A stretch of DNA of 60,437 bases from Verrucomicrobiales bacterium (GTDB lineage Bacteria; Verrucomicrobiota; Verrucomicrobiia; Limisphaerales; JAYPXF01), in the NCBI GenBank assembly GCA_002715965.1, contig PBAL01000093.1, forward strand, positions 1 to 60,437, written 5' to 3'. A program made the translations under genes and the position numbers. The notes under the pieces were generated by a model. That model saw nothing but the letters and a program-made list of their open reading frames with translations, had not been told where the DNA came from and made no database searches. Shown here piece after piece: positions 34,594-42,551 of this stretch. How positions within the stretch are numbered: position 1 is the first letter of the stretch; each line of letters opens with the position of its first letter.

Positions 34594-35979
34594 TCATTCG
34601 TGAAGCAGGAATGCCTGGGCCGCGGGCGCGTTCGGATCTTTCCAGCCGTAGAAAAGCAGCATGCCTTCAACCTCCGATCCGTCGGGTCGAACAACCGGTT
34701 GCACGTTGTTGAAACACCAGCCTTCGTAGCGGACGCCGGCTGGTTCGAGTTCGCGACGCTTGTTCCAGGTCTTACCCTCATCGCGCGAGGTCCACTCCTC
34801 AATTCGTCCACCCCCGTGACGATTCATGTAACCGCCCTCAAGGTATTCTTCCCCCGCGACCACATACGCATGAAGCAAGCCCGACTTGTCGCGGCTGAGG
34901 TGACAACTGTTCCATTGATGAGTCGACGCGCAGATTTGAGTCTTCTCCCAACGCCCGCCTCTTCGATGCACGTAGTAGTAGTGATGAGACTTCAGGTTCT
35001 CGCCGGACAGGACATGCAGGAATGCCGGGTTGCCATTCCGATCCAGGCAAACGGCCGGGGGCACGCCCGCACCGCGCCAATCCGTATCCCAGACCCGGCA
35101 CTTCTTCTTCGCATAGTCGATGTCGATCGGAGTTCGCAAGACCTTCCCGTCGATGTTGCGGACCACATGCGTGTCCAGATCGATATTCACATATGAGAGA
35201 TTGTATTTCCATTCGTTGGAAACTTCCTGTCGATAGCGCGGATTGAAGAAGCGTTTGGGGTCGGGTGAGTGCTTGTTGTCATCGTAGTCAGTGAAGACCA
35301 CATGAAGCGATCGGCCGTCTCGGCCCGGGAGCTTGGTTTGATAGGAAGACCAATCGAGGCGCCCCTTCGAATCCAGATCAGTGACATCGTTCTTCGGACC
35401 GTTCCAGGTGATGCCACCGTCCGAACTGATGCGGTAGGTCCAGGAACTTGTGTGTCCTTTCGTGCGGTAGTGAATCACTTCGCGATTGCCTGCGATCCGA
35501 AATACCGTGGGATAGGAGAGCGACGGCGCGATGGGCGGAGCTTCTATCCAGTCGAAACTCGAACGACCGTTGCGAACGGGTCGATCCGAGATGAGATGCA
35601 CGCCGGGAGTCTTGTGGCATCCATGAAGTACATGCAGGAAGTTGTTCGTATCGGCCCAGATGATCGGGCTGTAGTGATGATCCGTATCGCGCGGCCCCAG
35701 GCGTGCCGGCTTGGAGAAGCTGCGGTTCGCCGGATCATAGGTGATCAGCATCGGTCGCGCGCTGCCCTTGTCGCTCTTCGATGGTTTGGCGTCACCATTG
35801 TAGACGATGAACAAGGTTCCACTCATGAACACAGACTGCGGACGCTGCCGCGCGTCGTAGAGCATCTTGAACTTGCCGGCTTTGCCGAAGGAGAGGATCA
35901 ACGGCTGCCTCTGGTTGGCGAATAGCGCGACTGAGAAACAGGTGAGAACTATTGAGGTCCACAGCTTGTACTGCATCAT
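34594..35979 (-). CDS. Secreted BNR-4 repeat protein
   Basis: 461 residues. The start is ATG 35979, preceded at 5-6 bases by GGGAGGG, a strong ribosome site, and followed by a signal peptide (MMQYKLWTSIVLTCFSVALFA). The body looks like a six-bladed sialidase-type propeller: SSDGGITWNGPK and SRDEGKTWNKR are Asp-box (BNR) motifs, and PILSFGKAGKFKMLYDARQRPQSVF and HHYYYVHRRGGRWE fit the BNR-4 family. Probably a periplasmic or extracellular glycan-active protein (lyase or hydrolase); no substrate assigned. A GACT tetramer repeat lies just upstream (35991-36006). It stands alone, 395 bp downstream of the oxidase start. Confidence 0.82.
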   Translation of the reverse strand: MMQYKLWTSIVLTCFSVALFANQRQPLILSFGKAGKFKMLYDARQRPQSVFMSGTLFIVYNGDAKPSKSDKGSARPMLITYDPANRSFSKPARLGPRDTDHHYSPIIWADTNNFLHVLHGCHKTPGVHLISDRPVRNGRSSFDWIEAPPIAPSLSYPTVFRIAGNREVIHYRTKGHTSSWTYRISSDGGITWNGPKNDVTDLDSKGRLDWSSYQTKLPGRDGRSLHVVFTDYDDNKHSPDPKRFFNPRYRQEVSNEWKYNLSYVNIDLDTHVVRNIDGKVLRTPIDIDYAKKKCRVWDTDWRGAGVPPAVCLDRNGNPAFLHVLSGENLKSHHYYYVHRRGGRWEKTQICASTHQWNSCHLSRDKSGLLHAYVVAGEEYLEGGYMNRHGGGRIEEWTSRDEGKTWNKRRELEPAGVRYEGWCFNNVQPVVRPDGSEVEGMLLFYGWKDPNAPAAQAFLLHE

Positions 35980-35990
35980 GAAACCCTCCC

Positions 35991-36006
35991 GACTGACTGA
36001 CTGACT
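35991..36006. repeat. GACT tetranucleotide repeat in the BNR-4 leader
   Basis: Four copies of GACT in a row lie immediately upstream of the GGGAGGG ribosome site of the BNR-4 gene (translation start 35979). The short tract could vary in copy number by slippage, but it is outside the coding region. Confidence 0.55.
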
Positions 36007-36152
36007 GCATCCAAATTGTAATCTCCGGCGATTCATCAGTTCGTTTTCTTGTTCGGTCTACAGCCTCCCATCATTTGCGCACAGAGCCGCAACGGCCAAG
36101 TGCAGAATTGTTCTGCCAAAACGAGTTGCCGCTTAGTCAGCTCACCAGATAC

Positions 36153-36664
36153 ATGTCTCAAAGTTTGACTCGATTCACGTTCCATTTCGGTGTGATTGGC
36201 ATCCTGTTCGGGTGCCTCCCTTTCCGGGCCGCTTGTGAATGCAATCGCGACGCCGTCAGGGATTCTGAATTGACTAATCCTCCAACTGCGGTGCAATCCG
36301 CGAACGGCTCGCGGCCCCAATCGATTTGTTCGCCGCGGAACGGCAGATCGGCCAGTGCGCCAACCTGTTTGGACGGGAGATCAACATCGTCATGGGTGAG
36401 ATCGCTACGCTGGCCAAAAAGCTGGCTGGCGAGGGCGTGACCGATGCCGATGTCAACATCTCCTTGGCGAGGTTGTTGAAGAACAACCCGGGATGGTTCG
36501 CCACTGGAGCCGCCTTCGTGGAGAACGGCCGGCCCGGCCACGAGCGTTATTCCGCGCGCTACCAGCGGACCGATGCTGGTTTTCTCACCCACCGGCAAAT
36601 CACAAATTACTGGAGCTACGATCAGGAATGGCATCATCAGGCATTGCTGGACGGGCCAGGCTGA
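36153..36664 (+). pseudogene. Frameshifted, truncated Cache-type sensor fragment
   Basis: One frame starts MSQSLTRFTFHFGVIGILFGCLPF (signal-like) at 36153 and is left around 36285-36300; the sense continues in another frame as AIRERLAAPIDLFAAERQIG, LARLLKNNPGWFATGAAF, YSARYQRT and YDQEWHHQALLDGPG, ending at TGA 36662-36664. The WFATGAAF..R..A.YY-R..YDxxW pattern looks like the first half of a PDC/Cache extracellular sensor domain. The rest (second Cache half, membrane helix, output domain) is missing. A one- or two-base change near 36290 would restore the frame. The identification rests on pattern only. Confidence 0.5.
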
Positions 36665-36679
36665 AGGCTGAATCCATCG

Positions 36680-36955
36680 TGGGCGATTGAACCAACGAAA
36701 CTCACCGCCATGGAGGGTGAGACTGTTCCAGTAGTCGACGGGCAACTCGGCGGAACCCCAGGCGTCAACCAGTGCGTAAACGCGAACGCCTCGTTGCGCG
36801 GCGCGAATGATTGCGGCCCGGATACGATCGCCCGGCTCGCCGCGCTAGAAGATGTATGCCTCGAGCATCATGGAGAAACACTCATCACCGGTTCGCAACC
36901 AGGTGGAGCTGGTTTTCTGCGCAGCTTCACCTGATGCGGAATGGTCGGAGGTCAT
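36680..36955 (-). pseudogene. Phospholipase D / cardiolipin synthase remnant
   Basis: On the minus strand from ATG 36955 the reading is TWLRTGDECFSMMLEAYIF, an in-frame TAG, then RGEPGDRIRAAIIRAAQRG, VRVYALVDAWGSAELP and YWNSLTLHGGEFRWFNRP. This order (lead-in, ETYIF-like strand, GEPGDRIR, GVRV..LVDAFGS, GGE.RWFN) matches the N-terminal part of the PLD/cardiolipin-synthase family. The usual ML..I..A..SI.LETYIF stretch is shortened to MLEAYIF, consistent with an internal deletion, and the catalytic HKD parts are absent. The fragment runs head-on into the Cache remnant near 36670. Confidence 0.6.
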
Positions 36956-36988
36956 GCTCTTCTGACCCGGCGCCGCGGAGGAGATTTC

Positions 36989-38323
36989 TTATTCCACCGG
37001 GACGAGCTTCTGGATCATGCCCTTGCCCTGGGAAGCAACGGTGTTGCGGGGATTGGTAAGGACGTAGAGTTCGCCATCCGCATCTTCGCCAAATGCCCAG
37101 AGGAAGGCCTTGAGATTGGTGTCGCCATCCTTGCCGATACCGATGGGTTCGAGGGACCATTCCTTGCCTGCGCTCTGGCGGGTCAGGGCGTAGAGGATGC
37201 CGAGCTTGGGACCGAGGTTGCGGGACCAGTCACCAAAGACGTATTTGCCGGCCAGCTTCGGAAGCGCCTTGCCGCGGTAGATGCGACCGCCGGTGACGCT
37301 GCGACCCTGGCCTTCTTCGGGACCAAAGGCGCCCATGTTCTTGTATTGGCCGATGGGTGCGCTGAAGCCGCTGGTCTTGTTGCCGGTGTAGGGTTTGTCG
37401 AGTGGCTCACGTTCCTTCACCGGATTGAACCATTCGTTGCCTTCCTTGAGGTTCCAACCGTAGTTGCCACCCTTGACGATGAGGTTGATCTCTTCCCAGC
37501 GGGATTGGCCGACGTCGGCGACGAAGAGTTCGTTCTTGCCGCCCTGATCGAAGCAGAGCCCCCAGGGATTGCGGATGCCGGATGCCCAGATTTCCGGACG
37601 GACGCCTTTCTTGCCGACGAAGGGATTGTCCGCGGGAATGCCATATTGCTTGCCCCTGCTCTTCTTGTTCACGTCGATGCGGAGAATCTTACCGAGCAGC
37701 GTGCTCATGTCCTGGCCGTTGCCGCGCGGTCCGCGGGCGACGATGGCGTGCTGGATGATCTTGCCCTTGCGCTTGCGTTCCGGGGCGTTGATGTCGTTCT
37801 TGTGTCCGCCGTCACCTGAGCCGATGTAGAGCATTCCGTCCGGACCAAATGCGATGCGGCCGCCGTCGTGATTGAAGTAAGGCTGGTCGATCTTCATCAG
37901 GATTCGCTCGGACTTGAGGTCGAGCTTGTTGCCCTTGACCTTGAACTCGGAGACGTGGCTGGTGTGATCCCAGTTCGCCTTGGCGCTCTTCTGCAGCGGG
38001 CCGCTGTAGTAGATGTAGAGCTTCTTGTTCTTCTTGAAGTTCGGATGAAGCGCGATGCCGAGCAGACCGCGCTCATCGAAGGATTGGCGTTGCGGACCGA
38101 GAATGCCTGAGATGTCACCAAAGGCCGTGAGTTTGCCGGCCTTGTTGACCAGCGACATCTTGCCGGTCTGCTCGCCGAGCAGCATCTGGTTCTTGTTGAA
38201 GGGGATGAGCACACAGGGCGCGGTCAGTCCATCGGCGATCTTCTTGAGGCCGACCTTGAGTTCTGCGGACGCGGAGAAAGCGAGGAGCAACGAAGCCGCG
38301 ACAATGAGTCTGGGTAATTTCAT
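36989..38323 (-). CDS. PQQ-dependent sugar dehydrogenase (soluble GDH / Asd type)
   Basis: 444 residues with signal peptide (MKLPRLIVAASLLLAFSASA; ATG 38323). A six-bladed propeller of the glucose/sorbosone dehydrogenase family: DERGLLGIALHPNF, YFNHDGGRIAFGPDGMLYIGSGDGG (His-Asp of the active site), RNPWGLCFDQ, ADVGQSRWEEINLI, GGNYGWN and VTGGRIYRG are family landmarks. It would oxidise aldoses in the periplasm with PQQ; no PQQ biosynthesis genes occur here. It is Lys-rich with a high predicted charge. It is divergent from nothing: upstream lies a 406-bp gene-poor gap. Confidence 0.9.
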   Translation of the reverse strand: MKLPRLIVAASLLLAFSASAELKVGLKKIADGLTAPCVLIPFNKNQMLLGEQTGKMSLVNKAGKLTAFGDISGILGPQRQSFDERGLLGIALHPNFKKNKKLYIYYSGPLQKSAKANWDHTSHVSEFKVKGNKLDLKSERILMKIDQPYFNHDGGRIAFGPDGMLYIGSGDGGHKNDINAPERKRKGKIIQHAIVARGPRGNGQDMSTLLGKILRIDVNKKSRGKQYGIPADNPFVGKKGVRPEIWASGIRNPWGLCFDQGGKNELFVADVGQSRWEEINLIVKGGNYGWNLKEGNEWFNPVKEREPLDKPYTGNKTSGFSAPIGQYKNMGAFGPEEGQGRSVTGGRIYRGKALPKLAGKYVFGDWSRNLGPKLGILYALTRQSAGKEWSLEPIGIGKDGDTNLKAFLWAFGEDADGELYVLTNPRNTVASQGKGMIQKLVPVE

Positions 38324-38683
38324 GGCGCGGAATCTAGCCGGGGGATGAGACGCTGCCAAGCGCAGAGAAGGACGGTTACTTATTCAAGGCTGTTAATAAC
38401 CAAGATTGGCGTGTGTTCCAGCGAGAATACAGTGCTTGAAATAGAACGGGATTTTTCTTTTTGGAAAGACATAAGAATGATCGAAAATATCGCCTTGGTT
38501 GCCATCGCAAGCAATGCGCTCATCCTCATTGTTTGGCTGGTGATTAGGAGTAGAAAAACCATGCGCATCAAAGCTTGGTTGCCAGGTTGTGGGTTCCCGG
38601 TCGAGACAGGTCGTGCAGCTGAGAAACCTGTGCGCGTCGAAGCCAAACGTTGGGAATACTTCGTAGCGTTCTACCTCCAGCAC
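38324..38683. other. Gene-poor, AT-richer gap
   Basis: No convincing gene. A frame on the plus strand from ATG 38477 could encode a small protein with one hydrophobic helix (IALVAIASNALILIVWLVI), but it runs into the terminator and the response-regulator gene of the opposite strand, so it is probably not real. The AT-rich stretch about 38380-38500 may contain the promoter of the sugar dehydrogenase. Confidence 0.5.
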
Positions 38684-38711
38684 AAAAATGCCCGCGCCAA
38701 TCGACGCGGGC
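38684..38711 (-). terminator. Rho-independent terminator of the two-component operon
   Basis: Read on the minus strand: GCCCGCG, 8-base loop, CGCGGGC, then ATTTTTG. The 7-bp G/C-only stem (38690-38696 with 38705-38711) followed by five T begins 19 bases past the response-regulator stop. Confidence 0.85.
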
Positions 38712-38729
38712 TTGGGAAAGAAAGATTCT

Positions 38730-39386
38730 TCAGGCGGCCACGATGTGATTCTTCACGGCGTAGCGGACGAGTTCGCCGATGGAATGGAAACGCAGTTTCC
38801 GCATGATGTTGGTCCGGTGGGTTTCCACGGTCTTGACGCTGATGTTGAGAATCGCAGCGGCTTCCTTGTTGCTTTTGCCTTCGGCGAGGAGTTGGACGAT
38901 TTCGCGTTCGCGCGGAGTGAGACGTGTACCGATATCATCGCCGTCGATGGCCTGCATGCCTTCCTTGAGCTTGGCGTCGGGCACCATTTTGGCCACGCGG
39001 GTGGTGAGATAGTTCATGTGATTGCTCACATTGTTGACGGCCGCCACGAGTTCCTTGCCGGCGTCGGATTTCAGGATGTAACCCTTGGCGCCGGTGTTGA
39101 GGACTTCCTGGGCGACTTGTTCCGTTTCGTGAACGGTGAGGATCAAGACCTCGGTCTTCGGACAGGTCTTGCGGATTTGCCGGGCGGCTTCGAGGCCGTT
39201 GAGTTCCGGCATGGTGACGTCGAGGATCGCGACGTCGGGATTGAACTCCTGCGCGCGCTCGACCGCTTCGCGGCCATTGCCGGCTTCGGCAACAACCTCC
39301 CAGCCGGCCTCGTCCTCGAGGAGTGATTTCATTCCCGCGCGAACCACCGCGTGGTCATCTGCTACCAGTAGTCTTAGTGCACTCAT
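38730..39386 (-). CDS. NarL/FixJ-type response regulator
   Basis: 218 residues. Receiver domain at 1-120 with acidic pocket ADDH (Asp10-Asp11), phosphoacceptor Asp56 (VAILDVTMPE), a Thr in ILTVHE and Lys in YILKSDA. The LuxR-type HTH lies at about 150-210 (LTPREREIVQLLAEGKSNKEAAAILNISVKTVETHRTNIMRKL). It overlaps the kinase gene by 4 bp (ATGA), so the two form a cognate pair. A terminator follows directly. Target genes are unknown; it sits next to, but on the opposite strand from, the D-aminoacylase gene. Confidence 0.96.
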   Translation of the reverse strand: MSALRLLVADDHAVVRAGMKSLLEDEAGWEVVAEAGNGREAVERAQEFNPDVAILDVTMPELNGLEAARQIRKTCPKTEVLILTVHETEQVAQEVLNTGAKGYILKSDAGKELVAAVNNVSNHMNYLTTRVAKMVPDAKLKEGMQAIDGDDIGTRLTPREREIVQLLAEGKSNKEAAAILNISVKTVETHRTNIMRKLRFHSIGELVRYAVKNHIVAA

Positions 39387-40588
39387 GTTTCTGCCTCTAC
39401 GATTGGCAGCACCACCAGAATGGTCGTGCCGCGGCTGTTGGAGATGATCTCCAGTTCACCTCCGATGTGTTTGACGCGTTCCCAGATTCCGGCGATCCCC
39501 ACCCCGAGTCCGGCGACCTTGCCGTGCACTCGTTCGAGTTTCTCATGGGGGATGCCTCTGCCCTCGTCTTCTACCTTCAAAATCACTTCGCCGGGTTCAT
39601 GCTGCATGGTGATGCGTGCAACCTCGCTGCCGGAATGCCGGGAGATGTTGGTCAGGCATTCCTGGATGACGCGGAACAGGGTCATCTCGATGTCATCATC
39701 CAGACGTTCGCTCAGCGTGTTCGTGACGCTGGTTTCAATTCCACTTCGCTGGGTAAAGCCCTTGGCAAACCATTCCACCGCGGCAATCAGTCCCGCTTCT
39801 TCCAACAAGGGCGGATGCAACAGATAAGAAAGCGTTCGAATCTCCCGGGAAGTTTCCTCGGTCAAGGCGGAGGTGTCGGCGACGAGGTTTCGCACCTTGA
39901 GCGGCATCTCTTCAACGTGGTGCTCGATGCGGGTGAGATTCATGGCAACGGCCGCCAGGCTTTGGCCGGAATTGTCGTGCAGTTCGCGGGCGATGCGCCG
40001 GCGTTCCTGATCCTGTGCCTGCATGAGGTGGCTGGAAAGTTGGCGCAAGGTGGATTCCATCGCCTGCCGGTCATCGATCTCGCCCTTGAGGTTTGCATTG
40101 GCCTTGGTGAGTTCGAGCGTGCGGGCTTGGACGAGTCCTTCCATCTCCTGATAGCCGCGTTCGAGGAAGCGGCCGCGTTGCCAGCGTTGCAGCGACAGCG
40201 AGGCGCTCAACCAGATCAAGGCAAGGCCGGTCAATCGTTGAATGGTTTCAATCTCGTTGTTACCGCCAAAGGTGTTGCGCATGAAACCGATGATGATGAG
40301 TCCCGTCGCAACGTAAGCAAAGAGGATGGAGTACTTGGGCTTCTCCGACCAAAGCGAAAGGATCACCGGAGTGACGTAGAATGGTGCGAGCAGGGAACCG
40401 TGTCCCATCCAGAAATCAACGAGTCCGAGCGGAATGAAAGAGAGAGCGCCGACGACCACCTGCCAGTGCGCGATCCCCCAATCGATCACGTCCTTGAGGC
40501 TTCGGCTTCCAAGCGCTCTGGCCAGTCCCTTCTGATCCGGGCTGATGTGTGCGCCTGTGTTGCTTGCCGTTGCAGCAGTTGAATCCAT
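39383..40588 (-). CDS. NarX/DegS-type sensor histidine kinase
   Basis: 401 residues; ATG 40588 (MDSTAATASN) chosen, since the longer frame starts with TTG at 40645. Three or four predicted membrane helices lie at about 35-150 (VVVGALSFIPLGLVDFW, ILFAYVATGLIIIGF, LTGLALIWLSASLSL) with very short outside loops, so no large sensor domain is visible. Then a coiled coil and HisKA_3 (RRRIARELHDNSGQSLAAVAMNL, the phospho-His in ELHD) and an HATPase domain with N box (QECLTNISRHS), DEGRGI and GLGVGIAGIWERV. It phosphorylates the downstream NarL-type regulator. The signal is not predictable; possibly a membrane or redox cue. Confidence 0.95.
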   Translation of the reverse strand: MDSTAATASNTGAHISPDQKGLARALGSRSLKDVIDWGIAHWQVVVGALSFIPLGLVDFWMGHGSLLAPFYVTPVILSLWSEKPKYSILFAYVATGLIIIGFMRNTFGGNNEIETIQRLTGLALIWLSASLSLQRWQRGRFLERGYQEMEGLVQARTLELTKANANLKGEIDDRQAMESTLRQLSSHLMQAQDQERRRIARELHDNSGQSLAAVAMNLTRIEHHVEEMPLKVRNLVADTSALTEETSREIRTLSYLLHPPLLEEAGLIAAVEWFAKGFTQRSGIETSVTNTLSERLDDDIEMTLFRVIQECLTNISRHSGSEVARITMQHEPGEVILKVEDEGRGIPHEKLERVHGKVAGLGVGIAGIWERVKHIGGELEIISNSRGTTILVVLPIVEAET

Positions 40589-40678
40589 CTGCGATGTCAA
40601 CTTAAGCAGACGCCACGCCGGGCGCAAGTTTGTGCGCGCTGGCAATTCATACGCAAAACGCCGTATGGTGCGCGCTTC

Positions 40679-42250
40679 ATGCAGTTATTGCGGTGTACTT
40701 TGGTATTGGTCTTCCTGACCTGCGGAGTGGGAACTGTCGCTGGGCAGGCCGATCTTTTGATCAAGAACGGACAGATCGTCGATGGATCCGGGAATCCCTC
40801 ATACATGGGAAACATTACGATTCATCGCGGAAGAATCATCTCCGTCGGCCTGCTAGAACCTGCGGCAAAACAGGTGATCGATGCCCGCGGCCTGGTGGTC
40901 GCGCCGGGTTTCATCGACGTTCATACGCATGCGGAAAACGTCAGCAAGATGCCGGGAGCAACCAACTTTGTACGCATGGGCATCACGACTTTGGTACTCG
41001 GTAATTGTGGTGGTTCGAAGAGCGACCTCGGCAAATTCTTCAAGGAGCTTGAAGACCGCTTGATCACGCCGAACGTGGCGTCCTTGATCGGGCACAACAG
41101 TGTACGGTCTCGGGCCATGGGCGGTTCGTTCATGCGACCGCCGACGGATGAGGAACTCGATGAAATGAAATCAACGGTGGACCAGGCGATGAAGGATGGA
41201 GCCGTTGGCCTCTCAACCGGTTTGATTTATCTGCCGGGAACGTTTGCGAACACCGAAGAGCTCATTGAGTTGGCCAAGGTCGCTTCGAAACACGGGGGAA
41301 TTTACGTCAGCCATATGCGCAATGAAGGTGACGACATCGGTGAGGCCTTGGAGGAACTCATGCGGATCGCACGCGAGGCAAAGCTTCCGGCGCACGTCTC
41401 GCACATCAAGGCATCGGGACAGAGGAACTGGGGACGTTCGATCGAGACCTTGAAGGCCCTGGCATTGGGTCGCCTGGAAGGGCTTGAGCTCACTCAAGAT
41501 CAATACCTCTATCCGGCTTCGAGTACCGGGATTCAAAACAGCATTCCGCAGAGTTATCGGGAGGGCGGATTGAGCAAGCTGAAGGAGCGACTCGATGATC
41601 CGGAGACCAAAGCGAAGATCGTGAAACGGATGAAGGACCGTCTGGAAAAGCGTGGGATTGCGGATTACGAATATGCGGCAATCGCATCCTGGCGACGCGA
41701 TCGGCGATTGGACGGACTTCGCCTCCCTGCAGCTGCGAAGATCCGGCGCGGCTCTGACAGCTTGGATGACCAATTGGAACTGATCTTCGAGATCGCGCGC
41801 AGTGGAGGTGCTTCGGGTGTCTTCTACAGTCAGAGCGAAGAAGACATTCGTCGCTTCCAGCAGGATCCTCACACCATGTTCGCATCGGACAGTTCGATTC
41901 GGACTTATCGCCTCGGTGTTCCCCATCCGCGTGGTTATGGGAATTCTGCTCGAGCGCTTTCTGAATATGTCCGAACGCACCAATTGCTTTCCATCGAGGA
42001 AGCAGTTCGAAGGATGACCTCTCTTCCGGCCAGGCAATTTCGACTGAAGGATCGGGGAATGATCCGCTCTGGCGCTTGGGCGGATCTGGTCGTCTTTGAC
42101 CCCGCTTCGGTGAAGGACAACGCGACGTTCGAGCAGCCCCATCAGTACGCAAGCGGAATGCGTTACGTGCTGGTGAACGGTGGCGTAGTTGTGGAAAACG
42201 ACCGCCACACCGGCAGCCGGCCGGGGAAGATCGTTCGGCGGGGAAAGTAG
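40679..42250 (+). CDS. Secreted D-aminoacylase-type amidohydrolase
   Basis: 523 residues with N-terminal signal (MQLLRCTLVLVFLTCGVGTVAGQ). An amidohydrolase barrel with PGFIDVHTHAE (His82, His84, metal ligands), TLVLGNCGGS (Cys111 region), YVSHMRNEGDDI, PAHVSHIKASG and the late ASDSSIRTYRLGVPHPRGYGN..ALSEYVR, typical of N-acyl-D-amino-acid deacylase/D-aminoacylase. It likely hydrolyses N-acyl-D-amino acids, or the acyl amides of D-Glu and similar compounds, outside the cytoplasm. It is divergent from the kinase gene across 90 bp. The 42251-42551 gap downstream holds no gene I can support. Confidence 0.9.
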   Translation: MQLLRCTLVLVFLTCGVGTVAGQADLLIKNGQIVDGSGNPSYMGNITIHRGRIISVGLLEPAAKQVIDARGLVVAPGFIDVHTHAENVSKMPGATNFVRMGITTLVLGNCGGSKSDLGKFFKELEDRLITPNVASLIGHNSVRSRAMGGSFMRPPTDEELDEMKSTVDQAMKDGAVGLSTGLIYLPGTFANTEELIELAKVASKHGGIYVSHMRNEGDDIGEALEELMRIAREAKLPAHVSHIKASGQRNWGRSIETLKALALGRLEGLELTQDQYLYPASSTGIQNSIPQSYREGGLSKLKERLDDPETKAKIVKRMKDRLEKRGIADYEYAAIASWRRDRRLDGLRLPAAAKIRRGSDSLDDQLELIFEIARSGGASGVFYSQSEEDIRRFQQDPHTMFASDSSIRTYRLGVPHPRGYGNSARALSEYVRTHQLLSIEEAVRRMTSLPARQFRLKDRGMIRSGAWADLVVFDPASVKDNATFEQPHQYASGMRYVLVNGGVVVENDRHTGSRPGKIVRRGK

Positions 42251-42551
42251 GGCTGCTGCATGGCCAAAATATTGCGCGAATCAGTGCTCAATGTGGCGAA
42301 TACTGAACCTGTGAGATTGTGCCAATAGCTTTGTGGTTAATGGACAGCCCGCTGGGAGAGTAAGAATGCATCGAAAACCGTTCGATCTGACTTCTGCCAA
42401 TTCCGAGCTTGCTTATCGCATAGTCCCCAGTTGCCACCATTCCTGATCACACACCTTGATCAGTGATGGCTTTATTTGGCTGGTCGGCCTGCTCAAACGA
42501 TTGGTCATCTGACGGATCACCCACGGTCCGTGCATGGTGGATCCGAATCGA
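42251..42551. other. Intergenic gap without visible gene
   Basis: A 300-bp stretch between the D-aminoacylase and the convergent DUF2851 gene. I see a short inverted TGATCA pair near 42445-42465 (TGATCACACACCTTGATCA) but no convincing terminator and no coding frame with a family match. Confidence 0.5.

Noticed and set aside
36158..36745. 195-codon minus-strand frame as a gene
   Set aside because: Its first 25 codons belong to the phospholipase D remnant and the rest is antisense to the Cache remnant.
38345..38806. Possible small membrane protein on the plus strand
   Set aside because: It crosses the terminator and the end of the response-regulator gene on the other strand and has no family match; the hydrophobic stretch alone is weak evidence.
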